Below are positions 1 to 9,970 of a stretch of 64,000 nt of DNA, piece by piece. Under the pieces are notes generated by a model. That model saw only the letters and a program-made list of their open reading frames with translations, searched no databases and was not told where the DNA came from. Origin of the DNA: Rhynchopus sp. YZ270_cl-10 (lineage: Eukaryota; Euglenozoa; Diplonemea; Diplonemida; Diplonemidae); assembly GCA_964035575.1 (NCBI GenBank), contig OZ037867.1, positions 1,054,001-1,118,000 on the forward strand, read 5' to 3'. Position 1 is the stretch's first letter, and the number at the start of each line of letters is the position of its first letter. Position numbers and translations under genes: made by a program.

Positions 1-1427
1 CCTTCCCGTACCACGCAGACATGTGCGGTGTGTGGAACGAGGGTGAAGACCCCGAGACAATTATCAAGGAGATGATGATCGACACTCTGAACCCCGACCG
101 TGTGCTGGTGCCGTGGGGTGAGGAGAGGCACACGGACGCAGGGTTTGCGAGCCTGGTGTTTGAGGGTGTTGGGCAGGGTCGTGTGGAGCGTGTGAAGCAG
201 GACGACCTCCTCGCAAAGGGTGCGAAGTACGCAGTGTACCTGAACTTCGCTGCGGATCTTGAGGTGAAGCCTGGTTTCGCAAAGTACGGAGCAGACGCGT
301 ACTTCAACAAGGACAAGCAGGTGACACACATTGTGCGTGCGGGACGTGTCTACTACCCCTCGGAGCCTGGTTGGGCATCCTTCACCAGCGCAAACATGAG
401 CCGCTACGAGTGCCGTGAGCTCCACGGCCGCAACCGCTGCTGGGTGGACCCGAGAACCGAGGAGAGGACCTGCATCTGTGATGTGCCTGCACGCATTGGG
501 TTCAAGTCAGCGAAGATGGCCTTCCTTGGAACACTGAGCGCTGTGCTGTCTGTTGTGGACCACCTGTTCGAGCTCCACCTGACTGTTGCGAACTCGATTG
601 TGACTGCCAACGTGGAGGAGCTGCCTGTGGACCACGCGATGCGCAGACTGATGCAGCCCTTCGGCTTCCGCACTGGACAGATCAACTGGGCAGCAGCCTT
701 CTCCCTTGTGAACGAGTTTGGTCTTCTCCACCGTTCCACGGCACTGTCGAAGGACGGTCTGCGTGAGCTCCTCCTCCTGGCGCAGTCCACGAAGCGTGGT
801 GAGACGTTCAAGCCGACCCCACAGCGCTTCGCCGCACAGAACATCGATCCCGAGGACGCGACCCTGCCGCTGCACGAGGACGGAGGTGACTTCTACTCTG
901 TGATCAAGACGTACATCCACAGCTACATGTCGGCACACTGGGACTACGCAAGCAACGCGTGCAACGCAGACGTGCACATGAAGAACTGGGTTGCTCGCAT
1001 CAACCTCGTGAGCGTCGGCCACAACCTCCCTCTCGTCTTTGAGGACCTGACCTGCGAGTTTGTTGAGGAGCTCCTCACCACCGTTGTGTACGGAGTCACT
1101 GCCGGCCACACCCACGTTGGTGCGCTTGGTGCTGAGTTTGAGGACCCGTGCCACATGCCCTGGGCGTGGCGTGAGGGTGAGACGTGCGGAACCCCGAGAA
1201 CCGGCTACACCCAGATGCTGGTCCTTGCCTCCACGAGCTACAACCAGCCGAAGCTCGTTGACGACTACACCCACATCTACCCTGATGAGGCAGACAAGCA
1301 GCTCTGGAGGGACTTCCAGACGAACCTGGAGGCCTTTGGTGCTCGTGTGGACGCAAGGAACGCTCTGAGGACAAGACAGTTCAAGAGCTTCGACATTAAG
1401 AACATTGAGATCTCTGTGGGTATCTGA
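1..1427 (+). CDS. P450-lipoxygenase fusion, copy 0 (3' part only)
   Basis: This is the C-terminal part (about 475 residues) of a gene that starts before the window. It is essentially identical to residues 664-1138 of the next full copy. It holds the lipoxygenase half: the FAKYGADAYF segment, the HLFELH iron-binding pair, TAGHTH with the third His, and a C-terminal Ile that is the expected carboxylate ligand of lipoxygenase iron. An in-frame ATG at 21 is internal, because the reading frame is open to the window edge and the homologous copies continue upstream. The downstream flank is also shared with the other copies, so this is the first visible member of a tandem array with a 5674-bp period to the next copy. 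Confidence 0.9.
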   Translation, partial: FPYHADMCGVWNEGEDPETIIKEMMIDTLNPDRVLVPWGEERHTDAGFASLVFEGVGQGRVERVKQDDLLAKGAKYAVYLNFAADLEVKPGFAKYGADAYFNKDKQVTHIVRAGRVYYPSEPGWASFTSANMSRYECRELHGRNRCWVDPRTEERTCICDVPARIGFKSAKMAFLGTLSAVLSVVDHLFELHLTVANSIVTANVEELPVDHAMRRLMQPFGFRTGQINWAAAFSLVNEFGLLHRSTALSKDGLRELLLLAQSTKRGETFKPTPQRFAAQNIDPEDATLPLHEDGGDFYSVIKTYIHSYMSAHWDYASNACNADVHMKNWVARINLVSVGHNLPLVFEDLTCEFVEELLTTVVYGVTAGHTHVGALGAEFEDPCHMPWAWREGETCGTPRTGYTQMLVLASTSYNQPKLVDDYTHIYPDEADKQLWRDFQTNLEAFGARVDARNALRTRQFKSFDIKNIEISVGI

Positions 1428-3049
1428 TTCTCTTTTTGAAAAGCCTTTTTGAGGTGGTGCTTTTTGCACCTTTTTTTGTGTTTTCACTTTTATTCCATTT
1501 TTTGCAGATACAGAGCTTTTGTCGTGATGGACACCTGTGGCTAGCTCAGGATGTCGAGGAAACGACTTGTTACTTTCAACCTCAGATCGGGTGCACGTGT
1601 TAACGTGTTGCCTGAAGTCTGCTCTCTCTCTTTTTTTATCAATTTTTTGCTATGTTTTTGTTATGAAATTCTTTCTTTTTATCCATCATTTTTCTTTTTA
1701 TGTTCCTTTTTTGGAAGAGTCTCATTGCATGAGACTCATTTCCAAGCCTTCCTCCCTTCGTGTCTCTTTTCGTTTGTTCTCTCTTTTTCGCGTCATAAAC
1801 TGCCCCGATATTCTATTTCCCTCTCTCTGCCACAATGCAAGTTGCGGGCTGGGAGAAAAGACAGGAACTGTTATCGGGCAGGACTCGAACAACCTGAAGT
1901 CCACATGGCAACACAGCACACATGCAAGACAGCATGGATGTACCTTTTATCCTTTATACAAGACATTGATGTGTGCTGCGTCAGGTGTTTGATGACTTGA
2001 TTTGTGTTCTTTTTTCTTTTTTCAATTTTCATTTTTTGAAGAACTTTTGGAATTATTGGAATAGTGTAGTTGCAATCCTGCAATCTCTGCTTTCCGTTTT
2101 CTTTCTCTCTTTTCTTATTTTGAATGTGCCGTCACCACAAAAACAATGCAGCAAACACTGTTGTTTTGTTCTTCAACTTCAACACTCACAAATATATGCA
2201 TGTTGTCGACCAACCATGTGAAAAAGAGTGTTCAAGGTTTCGGACGCATTCGTGAACGTACTAGAAACTTGCTGACTGACTTGTGGCACGCCCGAGAAGG
2301 CTTGGTTGTTCAAGACAACTCTGCCTCACGGAGCAAGAAACAACACCTCAGAAAGGAAACATGGGTCCCAATTTGACGGTTGCAGAAAACAGTGGCGACG
2401 TGGATGTGTGTGCCCGAGAGACCATTCATCCATTCTTGTGCAGTCGACGTCTTCGTTCATGAGACAGCTGCGCTTGGCTTCTGTTTGAGAAACAAGAGTG
2501 CAGACCGTGTTTTGGGCATTTCCCTTTCTGTTCTTGTTGTTGCAGATTTGATTTCTTTTCCCACAACCCCATGAAACAAGTTCTAGTTCAAATGTCGATC
2601 TCCCCTCTTTCTCCCTCCTCTCTCCACTCCCTCCATCCTGCCACGCAACCCACGAGAGACAAACTACTTTATGTCATATCAAGTTCTCTTCTGCGGGTGT
2701 TTACTCCCATTTGTAGTCCAGAAAAACTTTGCACATCCGATTATTGTTTTTCCATTTTTTTCGCATATCCCCCTTTTTTTTTGGACTACAAAGCTTCACC
2801 ATTTTTGAGGTAATGTTTGTGTTGCGTATGTGGGAATGAAACCCAGGTACGACACATTCTTACCACACAGGTGCAGATCACAAAGAGCACTGTGTGGTTC
2901 CTCTTTGCCTTTCCCCCTTTTTACCCCCTTTTTTTGTTCGCATGAAGCGTGCTGTGTCTGTCGTTGCAGATCGGACACATCGATTCTTAAAGGGTTTCGT
3001 CGCTTCGCTGTTCCTATTTTTTTGTTGAACTGTTTTTTTTCCATTTCAG

Positions 3050-3084
3050 GTTGAGTACGAGAGGAGTAGGTTCATCTTGTAAAC
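3050..3084 (+). repeat. Dispersed repeat module B (donor-like)
   Basis: A poly-T tract ending in CAG is followed at once by GTTGAGTACGAGAGG and then TAGGTTCATCTTGTAAAC. This matches the module B consensus (AAG/GTGACTAAGCAC, then GGCTTAGGTTCATC, then TTATAAAC) seen more than ten times in the window. Confidence 0.6.
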
Positions 3085-3624
3085 TCTTCCCCTTTTTTTT
3101 TGCGTCCCTGTTACTTGAAAGGTGCAAGGAGGGGGTTTCGGCTTCACGTCCCCCCTCATATAGTATCAACACAAAATGTCGGACCTCTCCCCATTTTCTT
3201 TAGTCTGCAATGCAGTAGTCTTTTGCATGCAACTTATGTGCATCCATTTCCGATGACGATGGAGAATCAGTTGAGAGGATGCAGTCCCTGAGAAGCTCTG
3301 CCACGACACAGAGGTTGTGTGGTGCCAATGCCTTGGTTCTCCAGAACGTTTTACTGTGGGTTCAGAACTACTGGCGAGTACACAGTGATGTTTGGAGAGG
3401 TGTCACAGACACTTCACTTTCTTCACAACACCCTCACTCGTTAGCTTTGAAGACTTACCTACAACTTGCGTTCGCGAGGTTGCCCAATACAATACAGAGT
3501 GTTCAGTCAGGGTTACACTAACGGGAGTGAAGTGTGCACAGACCATTGCTGCACTTACTGTAATTATGCCCTTTGATTCGCTTCCTTCGTTTGCGGAGAG
3601 TGCACACCCAAGTATCAACTACAC

Positions 3625-3645
3625 ACCACACACCAATGCAGGAAC
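3625..3645 (+). promoter_or_regulatory. Probable splice acceptor before lipoxygenase copy 1
   Basis: A C/A-rich tract ends in AATGCAG at 3641, 43 bases before the ATG. The same string and spacing occur at 9921-9927 before copy 2, although the DNA further upstream is unrelated. This fits a trans-splice (or 5' UTR cis) acceptor that moved with the gene. Confidence 0.45.
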
Positions 3646-3684
3646 TTCCAAGTTTTAATCTACATCTTTTGAACCCAAACAACA

Positions 3685-6600
3685 ATGCAGACCGCAACGC
3701 TTGCCGTTCTCTTGGGAACGGTGCTCTCTGTGGAGGCACACATCTCAGGTGGACACCGCCACCACCACCGTGGGCAGCCCCACCACCGCCGTCCCCACAA
3801 GCCCGACTTTGACAACAGTGCCTTCGCACAGGACTTCGGATGTGTGTTTGCGTGCGCAAAGGCGCTTGGTGAGGGCCAGGTGGAGTGCATGAAGTGCATC
3901 GACAAGTACGCAGGGGAGATTGTGCAGGTGCCCGTCTCCTACGCAAAGGACATGCTTGCCTTCAAGCTGAACCCGTCGCAGGACTACACCCAGGGCTGGT
4001 GTGGGAAGAAGGCGCTGCACCCTGAGGAGGGTGTTGACGTGAGTGTGTACCCCAGCGGGTGGATGCCGGTGGTCGACGCTGCGGGCAACGTGACCTCGTA
4101 CACCGGATGTGAGACGACAACAGACTTCCCCGGAATCGACACGATCTCGCACCAGAGCCACGCGTTTGTGAAGGAGGCGCTGAAGGACATCCCGCGCAAG
4201 CAGAACGACGGGGAGGTGTGGCGTGGAAACGAGCTTGGGTTCATTGTGTCGAGCGGGATCTTCTGGGACAAGGTGAGCCCGCGTGCCCTCCTCCTCGGGT
4301 CGAACGTGAACCAGCACAAGGTGGTGCGTCCGATCCTTGACGAGGTGTTCGGAACGTGCGACGCTGCCTGTGAGGCTGCGATGTCTGCGTCTGCAGCAGA
4401 GTTCCTCTCTGGCAGGGAGCTGCTGGACGTGCAGACGGACATCAAGCGTTGGGTGTTTGAGGAGCTCTTCAAGCTTGCCTACCCTGGTGAGGTGAACCCG
4501 ATCCCGTCGGCCGACTTTGTTGCCCTGCAGTCTGGGTTCCTTGGTCTGCAGCCGTTTGTGCAGCTGGTGCCACCCTTCGTGGGGGAGCTGATGGCGGAGG
4601 AGGTGTTGGAGAAGCTGTCTGCGGTGCACGACCTCCTCCGCATGTACACTGAGAAGCACTACGGTGCACGTGTTGCGGACGGCGACTGCTCGCCCACAGA
4701 GGGCGGCTGCCTGGAACAGCTGACGGCGGCCTTCCTCGACACCTTCATCTCTGCAGGTGGTCTGTCTGTGCCGAGCGGTATCTCGACAGCACTGTGGGTG
4801 ATGTACGGAGACGTTGCGTCGCACGGGGACATGTTCCCGACGAACTACACCATTGACAACAACGACGTGCTGCCGCTGTACTACGAGTCGATGCGTTTCT
4901 TTGCACCTGTTGTGGGTTTCCCGTGGTGGGACCCTGCCCCGGAGCGTGCGACAGACGACTTCGGAAGCCAGTTTGACGGTGGCCACCGCACAGTGCTGAA
5001 CCTTGCCTTTGCGAACCGTGACCCGAATGTGTGGGGAGGAGACGCACACAAGTTCCGTGTGCGTCCGGCAGCGGAGTACTACGAGCACTTCATCGGGTTT
5101 GCGGAGACGGCTGTGGACGAGACTGTGGCCAACGGGACGATGAACAGGGCGTGCCCAGGTAAGACGACGGCGATTGCGCTGGGACAGGCCTTCCTGCAGA
5201 ACTTCAACCAGAGCGAGTGGGCAAACACAGGCAACTCGTCGAGCGAGTTCACCCTCGTTGTGCCGTTCATCGACAACTTCATTCTGGCCAAGGGTGACGC
5301 TGGCGCGAACCTGACGGACGCACCTGCTGGCCCGCTGGACAACCTGCCGTCGCTGTCGGACCTGCCCTTCGGCTTTGGCGACTACTTCCAGGAGCTCATT
5401 GCTGGCCTTGGCGACCCGAACTTCCCGCAGAACATTGTTGACGAGTTCCGCTTCGACCTGTACACACGTGGACTGGTGAAGCAGAGCTCTGACGGCATGG
5501 TGGGTGCACCCGTGCTCTCTGCACAGCACGTGATCCCGCCCAGCCACCACGGTGAGGTGCCCTCCACAACTGTCGGTGTTGCGACACACGTGATTGTGCC
5601 GAAGGAGGACGAGTCGTGGCCACAGACCTCTGAGGAGGCTGCACAGCAGGCAAAGGTGTACGCTGCCGTCCTCCCCTTCCCGTACCACGCAGACATGTGC
5701 GGTGTGTGGAACGAGGGTGAAGACCCCGAGACAATTATCAAGGAGATGATGATCGACACTCTGAACCCCGACCGTGTGCTGGTGCCGTGGGGTGAGGAGA
5801 GGCACACGGACGCAGGGTTTGCGAGCCTGGTGTTTGAGGGTGTTGGGCAGGGTCGTGTGGAGCGTGTGAAGCAGGACGACCTCCTCGCAAAGGGTGCGAA
5901 GTACGCAGTGTACCTGAACTTCGCTGCGGATCTTGAGGTGAAGCCTGGTTTCGCAAAGTACGGAGCAGACGCGTACTTCAACAAGGACAAGCAGGTGACA
6001 CACATTGTGCGTGCGGGACGTGTCTACTACCCCTCGGAGCCTGGTTGGGCATCCTTCACCAGCGCAAACATGAGCCGCTACGAGTGCCGTGAGCTCCACG
6101 GCCGCAACCGCTGCTGGGTGGACCCGAGAACCGAGGAGAGGACCTGCATCTGTGATGTGCCTGCACGCATTGGGTTCAAGTCAGCGAAGATGGCCTTCCT
6201 TGGAACACTGAGCGCTGTGCTGTCTGTTGTGGACCACCTGTTCGAGCTCCACCTGACTGTTGCGAACTCGATTGTGACTGCCAACGTGGAGGAGCTGCCT
6301 GTGGACCACGCGATGCGCAGACTGATGCAGCCCTTCGGCTTCCGCACTGGACAGATCAACTGGGCAGCAGCCTTCTCCCTTGTGAACGAGTTTGGTCTTC
6401 TCCACCGTTCCACGGCACTGTCGAAGGACGGTCTGCGTGAGCTCCTCCTCCTGGCGCAGTCCACGAAGCGTGGTGAGACGTTCAAGCCGACCCCACAGCG
6501 CTTCGCCGCACAGAACATCGATCCCGAGGACGCGACCCTGCCGCTGCACGAGGACGGAGGTGACTTCTACTCTGTGATCAAGACGTACATCCACAGCTAC

Positions 6601-7101
6601 ATGTCGGCACACTGGGACTACGCAAGCAACGCGTGCAACGCAGACGTGCACATGAAGAACTGGGTTGCTCGCATCAACCTCGTGAGCGTCGGCCACAACC
6701 TCCCTCTCGTCTTTGAGGACCTGACCTGCGAGTTTGTTGAGGAGCTCCTCACCACCGTTGTGTACGGAGTCACTGCCGGCCACACCCACGTTGGTGCGCT
6801 TGGTGCTGAGTTTGAGGACCCGTGCCACATGCCCTGGGCGTGGCGTGAGGGTGAGACGTGCGGAACCCCGAGAACCGGCTACACCCAGATGCTGGTCCTT
6901 GCCTCCACGAGCTACAACCAGCCGAAGCTCGTTGACGACTACACCCACATCTACCCTGATGAGGCAGACAAGCAGCTCTGGAGGGACTTCCAGACGAACC
7001 TGGAGGCCTTTGGTGCTCGTGTGGACGCAAGGAACGCTCTGAGGACAAGACAGTTCAAGAGCTTCGACATTAAGAACATTGAGATCTCTGTGGGTATCTG
7101 A
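3685..7101 (+). CDS. Secreted CYP74-like P450-lipoxygenase fusion, copy 1
   Basis: 1138 aa, single exon. Residues 1-18 form a signal peptide and 19-38 are His-rich (HRHHHRG). About 80-510 is a P450 of CYP74 type: an I-helix-like FISAGGLSVPSG without the oxygen-activating Thr, ExxR at E401-R404, FANRDPNVW, and the haem-Cys motif NRACPGK with Cys490. CYP74 enzymes rearrange fatty acid hydroperoxides without O2 or NADPH. About 650-1138 is a lipoxygenase: KYGADAYF, iron ligands H851 and H856 (HLFELH), H1033 (TAGHTH) and C-terminal I1138 after VDARNALR. Position 1037, normally Asn or His, is Gly. Many N-glycosylation sequons fit secretion. The likely role is to make a hydroperoxide and convert it (allene oxide, divinyl ether or aldehyde) in one chain; the exact product cannot be read from sequence. 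The start is the first ATG after the shared acceptor. The domain calls are firm; the CYP74 subfamily is inferred from motifs. Confidence 0.88.
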   Translation: MQTATLAVLLGTVLSVEAHISGGHRHHHRGQPHHRRPHKPDFDNSAFAQDFGCVFACAKALGEGQVECMKCIDKYAGEIVQVPVSYAKDMLAFKLNPSQDYTQGWCGKKALHPEEGVDVSVYPSGWMPVVDAAGNVTSYTGCETTTDFPGIDTISHQSHAFVKEALKDIPRKQNDGEVWRGNELGFIVSSGIFWDKVSPRALLLGSNVNQHKVVRPILDEVFGTCDAACEAAMSASAAEFLSGRELLDVQTDIKRWVFEELFKLAYPGEVNPIPSADFVALQSGFLGLQPFVQLVPPFVGELMAEEVLEKLSAVHDLLRMYTEKHYGARVADGDCSPTEGGCLEQLTAAFLDTFISAGGLSVPSGISTALWVMYGDVASHGDMFPTNYTIDNNDVLPLYYESMRFFAPVVGFPWWDPAPERATDDFGSQFDGGHRTVLNLAFANRDPNVWGGDAHKFRVRPAAEYYEHFIGFAETAVDETVANGTMNRACPGKTTAIALGQAFLQNFNQSEWANTGNSSSEFTLVVPFIDNFILAKGDAGANLTDAPAGPLDNLPSLSDLPFGFGDYFQELIAGLGDPNFPQNIVDEFRFDLYTRGLVKQSSDGMVGAPVLSAQHVIPPSHHGEVPSTTVGVATHVIVPKEDESWPQTSEEAAQQAKVYAAVLPFPYHADMCGVWNEGEDPETIIKEMMIDTLNPDRVLVPWGEERHTDAGFASLVFEGVGQGRVERVKQDDLLAKGAKYAVYLNFAADLEVKPGFAKYGADAYFNKDKQVTHIVRAGRVYYPSEPGWASFTSANMSRYECRELHGRNRCWVDPRTEERTCICDVPARIGFKSAKMAFLGTLSAVLSVVDHLFELHLTVANSIVTANVEELPVDHAMRRLMQPFGFRTGQINWAAAFSLVNEFGLLHRSTALSKDGLRELLLLAQSTKRGETFKPTPQRFAAQNIDPEDATLPLHEDGGDFYSVIKTYIHSYMSAHWDYASNACNADVHMKNWVARINLVSVGHNLPLVFEDLTCEFVEELLTTVVYGVTAGHTHVGALGAEFEDPCHMPWAWREGETCGTPRTGYTQMLVLASTSYNQPKLVDDYTHIYPDEADKQLWRDFQTNLEAFGARVDARNALRTRQFKSFDIKNIEISVGI

Positions 7102-8733
7102 TTCTCTTTTTGAAAAGCCTTTTTGAGGTGGTGCTTTTTGCACCTTTTTTTGTGTTTTCACTTTTATTCCATTTTTTGCAGATACAGAGCTTTTGTCGTG
7201 ATGGACACCTGTGGCTAGCTCAGGATGTCGAGGAAACGACTTGTTACTTTCAACCTCAGATCGGGTGCACGTGTTAACGTGTTGCCTGAAGTCTGCTCTC
7301 TCTCTTTTTTTATCAATTTTTTGCTATGTTTTTGTTATGAAATTCTTTCTTTTTATCCATCATTTTTCTTTTTATGTTCCTTTTTTGGAAGAGTCTCATT
7401 ACATGAGACTCATTTCCAAGCCTTCCTCCCTTCGTGTCTCTTTTCGTTTGTTCTCTCTTTTTCGCGTCATAAACTGCCCCGATATTCTATTTCCCTCTCT
7501 CTGCCACAATGCAAGTTGCGGGCTGGGAGAAAAGACAGGAACTGTTATCGGGCAGGACTCGAACAACCTGAAGTCCACATGGCAACACAGCACACATGCA
7601 AGACAGCATGGATGTACCTTTTATCCTTTATACAAGACATTGATGTGTGCTGCGTCAGGTGTTTGATGACTTGATTTGTGTTCTTTTTTCTTTTTTCAAT
7701 TTTCAATTTTCATTTTTTGAAGAACTTTTGTAATTATTGGAACAGTGTAGTTGCAATCCTGCAATCTCTGCTTTCCGTTTTCTTTCTCTTTTTTCTTATT
7801 TTGAATGCGCCGTCACCACGAAAACAATGCAGCAAACACTGTTGTTTTGTTCTTCAACTTCAACACTCACAAATATATGCATGTTGTCGACCAACCATGT
7901 GAAAAAGAGTGTTCAAGGTTTCGGACGCATTCGTGAACGTACTAGAAACTTGCTGACTGACTTGTGGCACGCCCGAGAAGGCTTGGTTGTTCAAGACAAC
8001 TCTGCCTCACGGAGCAAGAAACAACACCTCAGAAAGGAAACATGGGTCCCAATTTGACGGTTGCAGAAAACAGTGGCGACGTGGATGTGTGTGCCCGAGA
8101 GACCATTCATCCATTCTTGTGCAGTCGACGTCTTCGTTCATGAGACAGCTGCGCTTGGCTTCTGTTTGAGAAACAAGAGTGCAGACCGTGTTTTGGGCAT
8201 TTCCCTTTCTGTTCTTGTTGTTGCAGATTTGATTTCTTTTCCCACAACCCCATGAAACAAGTTCTAGTTCAAATGTCGATCTCCCCTCTTTCTCCCTCCT
8301 CTCTCCACTCCCTCCATCCTGCCACGCAACCCACGAGAGACAAACTACTTTATGTCATATCAAGTTCTCTTCTGCGGGTGTTTACTCCCATTTGTAGTCC
8401 AGAAAAACTTTGCACATCCGATTATTGTTTTTCCATTTTTTTCGCATATCCCCCTTTTTTTTGGACTACAAAACTTCACCATTTTTGAGGTAATGTTTGT
8501 GTTGCGTATGTGGGAATGAAACCCAGGTACGACACATTCTTACCACACAGGTGCAGATCACAAAGAGCACTGTGTGGTTCCTCTTTGCCTTTCCCCCTTT
8601 TTACCCCTTTTTTTTGTTCGCATGAAGCGTGCTGTGTCTGTCGTTGCAGATCGGACACATCGATTCTTAAAGGGTTTCGTCGCTTCGCTGTCCCTATTTT
8701 TTTTCTTTCAACTGTTTTTTTTTTCCATTTCAG

Positions 8734-8768
8734 GTTGAGTACGAGAGGCTTAGGTTCATCTTGTAAAC
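8734..8768 (+). repeat. Dispersed repeat module B
   Basis: CAG is followed by GTTGAGTACGAGAGGCTTAG and then GTTCATCTTGTAAAC. It lies in the duplicated spacer and is the partner of the copy at 3050. Confidence 0.6.
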
Positions 8769-9280
8769 TCTTCCCTTATTTTTTGCATCCCTACTACTTG
8801 AAAGGTGCAAGGAGGGGGTTTCGGCTTCACGCCCCCCCCTCATAGTTTCATCATACGAAGTCATCCCACCCCTCCACCTCCCATTTTCTTTACTTTGCTA
8901 ACACAGTAGGGGCCCTTCTTTCTTGAAGCCGAGGGGCACTTTTTTTTTGTCTCTGGTTGTTTGTCCTTCGGTACTTCTGTGCATCTGTCATGTTGCTACT
9001 TCTTAGGGACCAACTAACTGTTATACACATGCTCCGTAAGGGTTTCAGTACTTCTCCGTATCGTCGGTCTCCTTTGCTTGGATCCGTTACTATGTTGACT
9101 GTGTCAACCGTGGTGTTCTTTGGTGTCTCCGTCATCCGATCCACTTTCAGTAGTAGCTCGATGCGCGTCGTGGGGAGACTTTTGTGAAGGACAAAGTTTG
9201 GTTCTTAATGCACATTACCATCACGGCACAACAAGACCCCGCCCGAGTTGCGACAGACTTTCAAAGTACGTCGTAGTACC

Positions 9281-9481
9281 TCAGGTATTCAAGTAGGAAG
9301 CATGCGAGCCAGAAAATGAATGTGTACTTTTGTGTGATCGTAATCGTGGTGTATATCTTTTTTTTAAATTAAAGGCAAGTCGAGTAGCATGGTTGCAGTC
9401 CTTGGGGTTATCGGTCAGGTGGACCTTCATGTGCTGGGGCTCCACCCACTTCTTGCACCACCCACACCAGAGGACAGTCAT
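9281..9481 (-). other. Coding-like scrap with a short zinc-finger pattern
   Basis: A 66-codon open frame contains CGWCKKWVEPQHMKVH, a C-x2-C-x6-H-x3-H pattern, in a patch less T-rich than its surroundings. It has no start context, flanking exons or recognised family. A second minus-strand finger-like scrap lies at 41746-42015. This may be a gene or DNA-transposon remnant. Confidence 0.2.
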
Positions 9482-9660
9482 GTTGGTTGGTGGGTGTACG
9501 TAGATCGCTTTACGGTGCGTCTACATCGATCACCTTTTACCTTCTTGAAGATGCGTCTGTATTCTATTCTCGTGTCGGGGTCGAAGAATGACGGATGGTT
9601 TGCAAAATATTTGTTGTTTTGCCATCTCCTCCTCGGGGCCTACGGTCCATTGGCGCACCC

Positions 9661-9831
9661 GGACTTATAGGCTACGACCGTCGCCCAGTTTTTACGTACC
9701 CGCGCTGCACCAGGCACATGCTCGAACACGTCATCGTGCGTGCCAAAATTACGAACTCCGGCTGGGGAAATGTCATCATCCATGACAACAAACTTGTGGA
9801 AGCCATGCTATGCGATAACGAATATGATAAG
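9661..9831 (+). other. Possible orphan exon ending at a module B donor
   Basis: An open frame of about 57 codons (starting GLIGYDRRPVFTYP, later NSGWGNVIIHDNK) ends with ...EYDK exactly at AAG/GTGACT, the first bases of a module B repeat. Its composition is coding-like compared with the flanks, and TTATAG just before GCTACGAC could be an acceptor. I do not recognise the peptide and see no other exon nearby, so it may be a stranded gene fragment. Confidence 0.22.
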
Positions 9832-9870
9832 GTGACTTAGCACAGAGAGGCTTAGGATCATCTTATAAAC
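9832..9870 (+). repeat. Dispersed repeat module B (near consensus)
   Basis: GTGACTTAGCACAGAGAGGC, then TTAGGATCATCTTATAAAC, directly after AAG. This is one of the best matches to the consensus and lies about 100 bp before lipoxygenase copy 2. Confidence 0.65.
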
Positions 9871-9970
9871 TTTTCTTTTTGTTGTGGTGTTGCGTTGTAA
9901 ATCACCACACACCACATACCAATGCAGGAACTTCCAAGTTTTAAACTACATTTTTTGAACCCAAACAACA

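Larger units (their letters stand above)
1428..3684. other. Spacer between lipoxygenase copies 0 and 1
   Basis: No gene is seen. Up to about 3130 the sequence is nearly identical to 7102-8830, so it is part of the duplicated unit; it then diverges before copy 1. It is T-rich with many poly-pyrimidine runs. It carries a dispersed-repeat module at 3050. Near 1870 (GGACTCGAAC) and 1530 (TAGCTCAG) there are weak tRNA-like strings, but they do not fold as tRNAs. Confidence 0.7.
7102..9970. other. Spacer between lipoxygenase copies 1 and 2
   Basis: 7102-8830 repeats the 1428-3130 spacer almost exactly. 8850-9900 is unrelated to the other copy's upstream DNA and explains the longer 6313-bp period. 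It holds repeat modules at 8734 and 9832 and two short coding-like segments (minus strand 9281-9481, plus strand 9661-9831), listed separately. No complete gene is seen. Confidence 0.6.

Noticed and set aside
21-1427. Treating the ATG at 21 as a separate short lipoxygenase gene
   Set aside because: The frame is open to the window edge, and the same codons are internal (residue 671) in both full-length copies.
1500-1930. tRNA-like strings (TAGCTCAG near 1530, GGACTCGAACAACC near 1885, repeated in the other lipoxygenase 3' flanks)
   Set aside because: Neither strand gives a cloverleaf: the T-arm-like hairpin has a 10-base loop and no acceptor or anticodon stems fit around it.
3745-6099. Long open frames on the minus strand opposite the lipoxygenase genes (784 and 793 codons) and opposite the Pro-rich genes (486-523 codons)
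   Set aside because: They mirror strongly G/C-third-position coding on the plus strand. They have no recognisable domain and have odd composition (Val/His/Arg- or Pro/Gly-rich), so they are shadows.
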